Below, in pieces: positions 5,482 to 9,926 of a DNA stretch of 9,926 nt (position 1 is the stretch's first letter; each line of letters begins with the position of its first letter). Source of the DNA: Anaerolineales bacterium (GTDB lineage Bacteria > Chloroflexota > Anaerolineae > Anaerolineales > UBA4823); NCBI GenBank assembly GCA_022865865.1, contig JALHTN010000365.1:1-9926 (forward strand), written 5' to 3'. The notes beneath the pieces are model-generated. The model was not told where the DNA came from. It saw only the letters and a list, made by a program, of their open reading frames with translations, and did no database searches. A program made the translations under genes and the position numbers.

Positions 5482-7284
5482 ATGAAGCAAAACAGTAAAG
5501 CAACCGGTCTTTGGTGGGTCATTGTGATTACTGCGCTGATAGGCGCAATCATATTCAGCTTAATAGCAACAGTACCGTATGTTGACCAGAAGAGCTTGCT
5601 AGATAATATTGCAGGTGATGGGGATGTCGAGTCGTATACTCAGCAGGTTTATAGGGTAACACGAATCGTCGCAATAACACTTCTATTATTGCTTATCAGC
5701 ATCCTTGTTTATTTCCTTGCCTTTCGGAAACAATCAAAATCAAGAATAGCACTCTTGTTAGCTTGGTCGATGGAATTCTTTAGATTGCGATGGCATGAGG
5801 TAAAGGATCTTATCAGAGCCGTCATTCCATCCAAACTAGAGCTAGCTCCAGTAATAACTCTGATAGTGATCATCGCTCTGGGAACATTCTTCAGGTATGC
5901 GTATTTATGGAGGCCGATGGGTCATGATGAAACCTATACTTTCATGGCATTTGCTTCCCGCGGATTGCGAGCAGTGATTACGGACTACCACTTACCGAAT
6001 AACCATGTATTTCACACGATATTGGTAAACCTGTTTACACAGTTGTTTGGAGATTCACCTGCAGTCATTCGATTAACAGCCTTCTTAGCCGGAATATTGA
6101 TAATTCCAGCTACTTATTTAGTAAGCAGGATCTTTTATAGTTGGAAAATCAGTTTAGTTGCAGCTAGTGTTGTTGCTTCTCTTCCCGTGATGATCGATTA
6201 CTCGACCACTGCACGCGGCTACACGATCATCTCCTTATTCGCGTTATTGATTATGGCTTTGGCTGCCCAGGTTAAAGATCAACGCAATCTTATTGGCTGG
6301 TGTTTGCTGATTCTGTTTTCTGCTTTAGGAATGTATACAAACCCCACGATGATCTATCCGGTAGGCATGGCTTTTACCTGGTTGTTGTTATCCGCTCTGA
6401 TAAAAGATGTGATTCCTGATTATGGACGGAATTTCTATTTATATTTGTTCTTATCTCTTATTGGAGTAGTAATACTTACGGGAATTCTTTATTTGCCAAT
6501 TATCCTCACCTCGGGAATTCAATCAGTCATTGGAAATGACGTAGTTGAGACTTTGAGCTGGTCAGATTTTACCCAGAGTGTGATCCCCAGGATTGTCAAC
6601 ACCTGGAAGGAATGGAATCGATCATTGCCCTCCACTCTATCCCTGGTGGCAATTATCGGTTTTATAGCCTCATTTTTCGTACCAACGCTACCCAAAAAAC
6701 GACGCGTACCGCTTTTCCTGGCTGGTTTTCTGTGGATAGCGACCGCGCTGTTGTTGCAAAGAGTTGCTCCTTGGCCGCGTATCTGGCTATTCTTACTACC
6801 ATTCTTCATAATCTGGATTTCAGCAGGGATAATTGGGTTGTTTTCACTCATGATTCATAAATTACCGAAGTCCGAATACTTGCTGGTGATATTGATAAGT
6901 ATTTTGGTTATTTCTCCACTCCTGGCTGGTCTAATCAGAAGTTATCCTCAATATACGGAGAAATTACTCTCTCAAGGAGAGGTAGAACGTGTGGCGGATT
7001 TCTTAGAGGATTACCTTCAACCTGAGGATGTTGTGGTGGTTACATCACCGGATACGATTGTATTAAAATATTATCTTCGGAGAAATAATCTTTCTAAAGA
7101 GTACACTGAATTGGTGAAGGAGAAAGAATTTTCCAGGGCAATCGTTGTTGTAAACCAAGGTCTTGGCCAAACACTTGAATACGTACTTGAGCGGAGATCA
7201 TTTCTAGATGATATTCAATTGGATTCCGCGCAAGAGATTTATCAATCAAAACGGTTTATTCTTTATCAACTCTCCGGAAATTGA
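5482..7284 (+). CDS. GT-C fold membrane glycosyltransferase (PMT/GT39-like)
   Basis: A 600-residue integral membrane protein likely to transfer a sugar from a lipid-phosphate carrier on the outer face of the membrane; acceptor and donor cannot be read from sequence. The core begins near residue 120 with a hydrophobic helix (121-140) and a first extracytoplasmic loop carrying GHDETY. Asp149-Glu150 there sit at the position of the catalytic acidic pair of GT-C enzymes. Then come NNHVFHTILVNLF (173-185), SPAVIRLTAFLAG near 192-204, a characteristic TTARGYTIISLFALL (242-256) and several further helices to about 485. A soluble tail (about 490-600) ends the protein. Residues 1-115 form an extra module: two membrane helices (11-31 and 61-81) around a short loop, then a basic linker. 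The ATG at 5482 has only a weak GGGA upstream. The 3' end overlaps the opposing transporter gene by 29 bp. Confidence 0.85.
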   Translation: MKQNSKATGLWWVIVITALIGAIIFSLIATVPYVDQKSLLDNIAGDGDVESYTQQVYRVTRIVAITLLLLLISILVYFLAFRKQSKSRIALLLAWSMEFFRLRWHEVKDLIRAVIPSKLELAPVITLIVIIALGTFFRYAYLWRPMGHDETYTFMAFASRGLRAVITDYHLPNNHVFHTILVNLFTQLFGDSPAVIRLTAFLAGILIIPATYLVSRIFYSWKISLVAASVVASLPVMIDYSTTARGYTIISLFALLIMALAAQVKDQRNLIGWCLLILFSALGMYTNPTMIYPVGMAFTWLLLSALIKDVIPDYGRNFYLYLFLSLIGVVILTGILYLPIILTSGIQSVIGNDVVETLSWSDFTQSVIPRIVNTWKEWNRSLPSTLSLVAIIGFIASFFVPTLPKKRRVPLFLAGFLWIATALLLQRVAPWPRIWLFLLPFFIIWISAGIIGLFSLMIHKLPKSEYLLVILISILVISPLLAGLIRSYPQYTEKLLSQGEVERVADFLEDYLQPEDVVVVTSPDTIVLKYYLRRNNLSKEYTELVKEKEFSRAIVVVNQGLGQTLEYVLERRSFLDDIQLDSAQEIYQSKRFILYQLSGN

Positions 7285-8182
7285 ATATTGCTTGAAAGGA
7301 TTTCACTGGTAATTGGATCAGCATAATAGAACTAATGACCAAAATCCCTCCGAGAATCTGTGGGGGAACCAGTTTTTCTGAGAACAGCAACCATCCGAGT
7401 GTTGTGGCCACCACTGGTTCGAAAGTGGCTACGATACTCGCGTTTACCGCAGGAATTCTCTGCAGTCCGGCATAGAAAGCCAAACCGCCGCCTAAGGTCG
7501 GAATAATGCCCAGCATGAGCAGCCAGAATGAAGTTGATGGGGTGGCTAAAGTTTGGCTCAATGCGCTAGGTTCCTGGAAGATCAGGAGGACCAGAGCTCC
7601 GATTCCAAGCCCATATGCATTGACCGTCCAGGTGGAGTAGCCAAATTCGCTGGCACGTTTATTTAGAATGATATAGGCAGCATATCCCAATCCAGAACCT
7701 AATCCAGCGATGAGTCCCAGAGAGCCTAAGCGAAATTGACGGAAATTATAAATTCCCGCAATCAATACGATACCTGAAAGCGCAAGAATCAAAGCGATCA
7801 ACTTCTGTTTTGTTATCCGATCTCCTTGGAATATGAATCCGAACAAAGCCACCCAGACAGCCGCGCTATATAATAAAACCGATGCTACTCCCATACCAAT
7901 GGTCGTGATGGCATAGATATAAACGATAAAAAATCCCGCAATGCCAAAAATACCAATGGCAAGAAAGACACTTAAGTTTTTACGCTGAATTTTGAGCTCG
8001 TCCTTGCGCCTAAATATTATGATGATAATAGTAATAATTGACGCATAGAGAGCTCGCCAGAAAACGATTTCAACAGGCGATAAATGGGAATACGAGTTTA
8101 GATATTTATAGAAAACTCCCAGTGTTCCCCATAATGAGGCTGCAAGCAATATCAGCATGTATCCCGAGAATTGATTTTTCAT
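7256..8182 (-). CDS. EamA/DMT-superfamily transporter
   Basis: A 308-residue inner-membrane transporter with the expected two EamA repeats and about ten helices. Repeat 1 (about 5-142) has ASLWGTLGVFYKYL, a short loop with FWRALYAS, and ASVLLYSAAVWVALFGFIFQGDRI leading into SGIVLIAG. Repeat 2 (about 153-290) has GLGSGLGYAAYIILNKRA, GGGLAFYAGLQRIPA and ASIVATFEPVVATTLGWLLFSEKL. These proteins typically export amino acids or other small metabolites, but the substrate cannot be predicted here. It ends with a basic tail (NFRRVDKE). The ATG at 8182 starts directly at the first helix; AGGA is present but about 16 nt upstream, so the ribosome site is poor. It is a single gene, divergent from the proline dehydrogenase across 270 bp and convergent with the glycosyltransferase, with overlapping 3' ends. 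Confidence 0.92.
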   Translation of the reverse strand: MKNQFSGYMLILLAASLWGTLGVFYKYLNSYSHLSPVEIVFWRALYASIITIIIIIFRRKDELKIQRKNLSVFLAIGIFGIAGFFIVYIYAITTIGMGVASVLLYSAAVWVALFGFIFQGDRITKQKLIALILALSGIVLIAGIYNFRQFRLGSLGLIAGLGSGLGYAAYIILNKRASEFGYSTWTVNAYGLGIGALVLLIFQEPSALSQTLATPSTSFWLLMLGIIPTLGGGLAFYAGLQRIPAVNASIVATFEPVVATTLGWLLFSEKLVPPQILGGILVISSIMLIQLPVKSFQAIFNFRRVDKE

Positions 8183-8266
8183 TCTGGTTGGTTTTAATTC
8201 CTGAATTATTGGATTAATGTCACTTGCATAGTGTGATTCTTGTTGGATATTATTCTATTTGTTTAA

Positions 8267-8275
8267 TGCTACAAT
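8267..8275 (+). promoter_or_regulatory. Candidate extended -10 for the proline dehydrogenase transcript
   Basis: TGCTACAAT fits the TGn-TAnAAT extended -10 pattern. No acceptable -35 lies at the usual spacing, which extended -10 promoters can tolerate. Transcription would begin near 8282 and give a leader of about 170 nt before the gene at 8453. Support is by consensus only. Confidence 0.3.
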
Positions 8276-8395
8276 GGGAATGAACATGGACAGATTGCCT
8301 GGATCATCACTGCCTTTCCGTACCTCACTCCGGACAATCTATGCCGGTAATATGATAGTTAATTTACCTATTGAAGCTTCATGAAGATCAACCGT

Positions 8396-8414
8396 CAGAT
8401 CAAAAAATGATCTG
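8396..8414. repeat. Inverted repeat upstream of the proline dehydrogenase
   Basis: CAGATCA, five A residues, then TGATCTG: a perfect 7-bp stem. It can be extended by ATCA (8387-8390) with TGAT (8417-8420) across a small asymmetric bulge. It ends 38 nt before the ATG at 8453. No T-run follows on either strand, so it does not look like an intrinsic terminator; an operator or a leader hairpin is more likely. Confidence 0.45.
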
Positions 8415-8452
8415 GCTGATTTATTTAAGAACATTTCCTAAGGTACATAATA

Positions 8453-9412
8453 ATGCTGCGAACATTCCTCATTTATCTCTCAAAAGCTGATTGGGCTCGT
8501 CAAATAGTGACTCGCTGGTCCTTCGCGCGCAAAGCCGCATCACGCTTCATCGCAGGTGAAAAACTCGGTGATGCGATTGAAGTAATTAGAACCCTGAATG
8601 CTAAAAACATCAACGCCACCCTTGACCATCTGGGGGAACATACCTCCAATCCTGAGAAGGCTGTCCAGGCAACGAATGATATCATCACCATCCTTAAAAG
8701 AATTCACACGGAAGGTGTACGATCAAATATCTCAATCAAGCTCACCCAAATTGGTTTGGCTGTCGACGAAGATTTATGCGCTGAAAACCTCAACCGAATA
8801 TTAACGACTGCGGTCAATCTATCCACCTTTGTCCGAATTGATATGGAAGATTCTCAATGGGTGGAAAAAACGCTGGGTCTTTTTAAAAAATCTCTCGTAG
8901 ACTGCAGCTGCGAAAATGTTGGCATTGTAATCCAATCCTATCTCTACCGCAGTGAAGAAGATATTTCCGAATTATTACGCTCTGGAGCCAGGATTCGCAT
9001 GTGCAAGGGAGCATACAAAGAGCCAGAAAATATCGCCTATCCCCAAAAATCGGATGTAGATCGAAATTTTGATCTATTAGTGCTCCAACTACTTGATGGA
9101 TCAATAGCCAATGGTATTCCATCCATCAGTGATGATGGAAAGATCCCACCAATTCCTGCTATCGCCACCCATGATGAGGAAAGAATCACATACACTAAAA
9201 AGGCTCTATTTGAGAAAGGATTGCCCAAAGAGGCAGTTGAATTTCAGATGCTCCATGGAATACGTCGTGACCTGCAGGAAAGTTTGGCACAGGAGGAATA
9301 TCCAGTCCGGGTGTACGTGCCGTATGGAAGCGAGTGGTACCCATACTTTACCCGCCGCCTGGCAGAGCGACCAGCGAATCTTTGGTTCTTCCTTTCAAAT
9401 TTGTTCCGTTAA
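8453..9412 (+). CDS. Proline dehydrogenase (monofunctional, FAD-dependent)
   Basis: Oxidises L-proline to pyrroline-5-carboxylate and passes electrons through FAD to the quinone pool. The 319-residue length is that of the single-domain enzyme (PRODH/PutA-type barrel only), with no fused P5C dehydrogenase. Barrel motifs in order: NATLDHLGE (54-62), SIKLTQIGL with Lys96 (94-102), VRIDMEDS with Asp130 (127-134), IVIQSYLYRS with Gln161 (158-167), RMCKGAYKEP (182-191), ATHDE with His240 (238-242), FQMLHGIRRDL (264-274) and VYVPYGSEWYPYFTRRLAERP (287-307). The paired arginines 301-302 are at the position known to bind the proline carboxylate. AAGG lies 9 nt before the ATG. It is transcribed alone as far as can be seen, with no P5C dehydrogenase nearby, and is convergent with the methyltransferase 28 bp downstream. 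Confidence 0.96.
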   Translation: MLRTFLIYLSKADWARQIVTRWSFARKAASRFIAGEKLGDAIEVIRTLNAKNINATLDHLGEHTSNPEKAVQATNDIITILKRIHTEGVRSNISIKLTQIGLAVDEDLCAENLNRILTTAVNLSTFVRIDMEDSQWVEKTLGLFKKSLVDCSCENVGIVIQSYLYRSEEDISELLRSGARIRMCKGAYKEPENIAYPQKSDVDRNFDLLVLQLLDGSIANGIPSISDDGKIPPIPAIATHDEERITYTKKALFEKGLPKEAVEFQMLHGIRRDLQESLAQEEYPVRVYVPYGSEWYPYFTRRLAERPANLWFFLSNLFR

Positions 9413-9440
9413 TTTTGTAAGTTGTGAAGAAATAAAGCCT

Positions 9441-9926
9441 TTATATGTAATTATCTCCATCCAATTTGATCTTAGGTAATTGTTCCATGCCTGCTTTACG
9501 GGCATAAGAAGACACAAGCCTGGACATTTCTTGTGTTTTTTTTGCGTCCATCTCAGGAGGTTGGTAATTTGCTAATAACTCATCCACATAGGATTTTGCC
9601 CGAAGAAAGGTGTCGGGTTTTCGATTTTCCTTCCATTCACGCAATGAACCCCGGTCGATGATCTGTGAAGGCAAGTAAAATTCTTCCCGGTAGAGCTGAC
9701 GGGTGAGTTTATGCTTCAAGAAGTTCCCAGGAAATTCGAAATCTTCATAGTGAGCCAAAGCCAGGGTTTCTGCGGTCTGATCAACACCTTTTAGAAAACG
9801 TTTAGAATTGGCAATAGCCTCCGCATCGATCACTAATTTCTCAAGACTCTGGCAAGCCAGGAAATCGAGCATCCCAGCACCAGAGATCATATTGATTCCA
9901 GAAAGTACTCCAAAATTGGTACTGGC
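9441..9926 (-). CDS. MttB-superfamily (trimethylamine methyltransferase family) protein, C-terminal part
   Basis: The frame stays open to the right edge, so 161 C-terminal residues are present and the N-terminus lies outside the window. The edge-proximal stretch reads ASTNFGVLSGINMISGAGMLDF, then SLEKLVIDAEAIANSKRFLKGV, the typical end of the MttB barrel. Then comes LALAHYEDFEFPGNFLKHKLTRQLYREEFYLP with an RAKSYVDELLANYQPPEMD tail. MttB-superfamily enzymes move a methyl group from a methylated amine or betaine to a corrinoid protein. The segment that would contain pyrrolysine in true MttB is not in the window, so trimethylamine cannot be told from glycine betaine, proline betaine or another quaternary amine. 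An apparent start at 9890 is internal to the domain and is not the true start. No clear terminator lies in the 28-bp convergent gap. Confidence 0.88.
   Translation of the reverse strand, partial: ASTNFGVLSGINMISGAGMLDFLACQSLEKLVIDAEAIANSKRFLKGVDQTAETLALAHYEDFEFPGNFLKHKLTRQLYREEFYLPSQIIDRGSLREWKENRKPDTFLRAKSYVDELLANYQPPEMDAKKTQEMSRLVSSYARKAGMEQLPKIKLDGDNYI

Noticed and set aside
5217..5498. 93-codon plus-strand open frame
   Set aside because: TTG start, no recognisable domain, atypical composition, overlaps the start of the glycosyltransferase; the better reading is a broken gene in another frame.
9413..9440. Bidirectional terminator between proline dehydrogenase and the MttB-like gene
   Set aside because: Only ATAAAG/CTTTAT with a one-base centre (starting near 9431) is present; it is AT-only and too weak to call.

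Overview
The window looks like a chromosomal segment of a free-living bacterium of moderate to low GC. It carries housekeeping and uptake genes, with no phage, transposon, CRISPR or RNA gene visible. The gene set (tungstate-type ABC importer, a PBP_like-domain regulator, a GT-C membrane glycosyltransferase, a single-domain proline dehydrogenase and an MttB-superfamily methyltransferase) would fit an anaerobic or facultative Chloroflexota-type organism. That assignment is a tentative inference from gene content and protein flavour, not a proof.

Layout. Left end, minus strand: dinB (DNA polymerase IV), complete, with a consensus -10 hexamer so close to the ATG that the mRNA may be nearly leaderless. 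Next, 1344-5080, also minus strand, is a compact four-gene operon. In transcription order it encodes a regulator (ArsR-like winged helix fused to a PBP_like ligand domain), tupA (lipoprotein oxyanion-binding protein), tupB (permease) and tupC (ATPase with a C-terminal TOBE region). Genes inside the operon are 3 to 31 nt apart. Its only obvious promoter (TTGACT, 17 nt, TAAAAT) is overlaid by a perfect 34-bp palindrome at 5082-5115 that ends one base before the regulator's ATG. This reads as a self-regulated tungstate/molybdate uptake unit with its own one-component sensor in place of ModE, and it is the most interesting system in the window.

Centre: 5116-5481 has no intact gene. It holds the operon promoter at one end and, on the plus strand, a short reading frame that resembles the decayed N-terminus of a GT4-type glycosyltransferase. 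It is followed by a 600-residue multi-membrane GT-C (PMT/GT39-like) glycosyltransferase at 5482-7284. This overlaps tail to tail, by 29 bp, with a minus-strand EamA/DMT transporter (7256-8182).

Right end: a 270-bp divergent spacer (8183-8452) with a possible extended -10 and a strong small hairpin precedes a monofunctional proline dehydrogenase (8453-9412, plus). Converging on it from the right edge is the C-terminal part of an MttB-superfamily corrinoid methyltransferase (9441-9926, 5' end outside the window). Some MttB-family enzymes demethylate proline betaine, so this pairing may hint at quaternary amine and proline catabolism, though the two genes are not co-transcribed.
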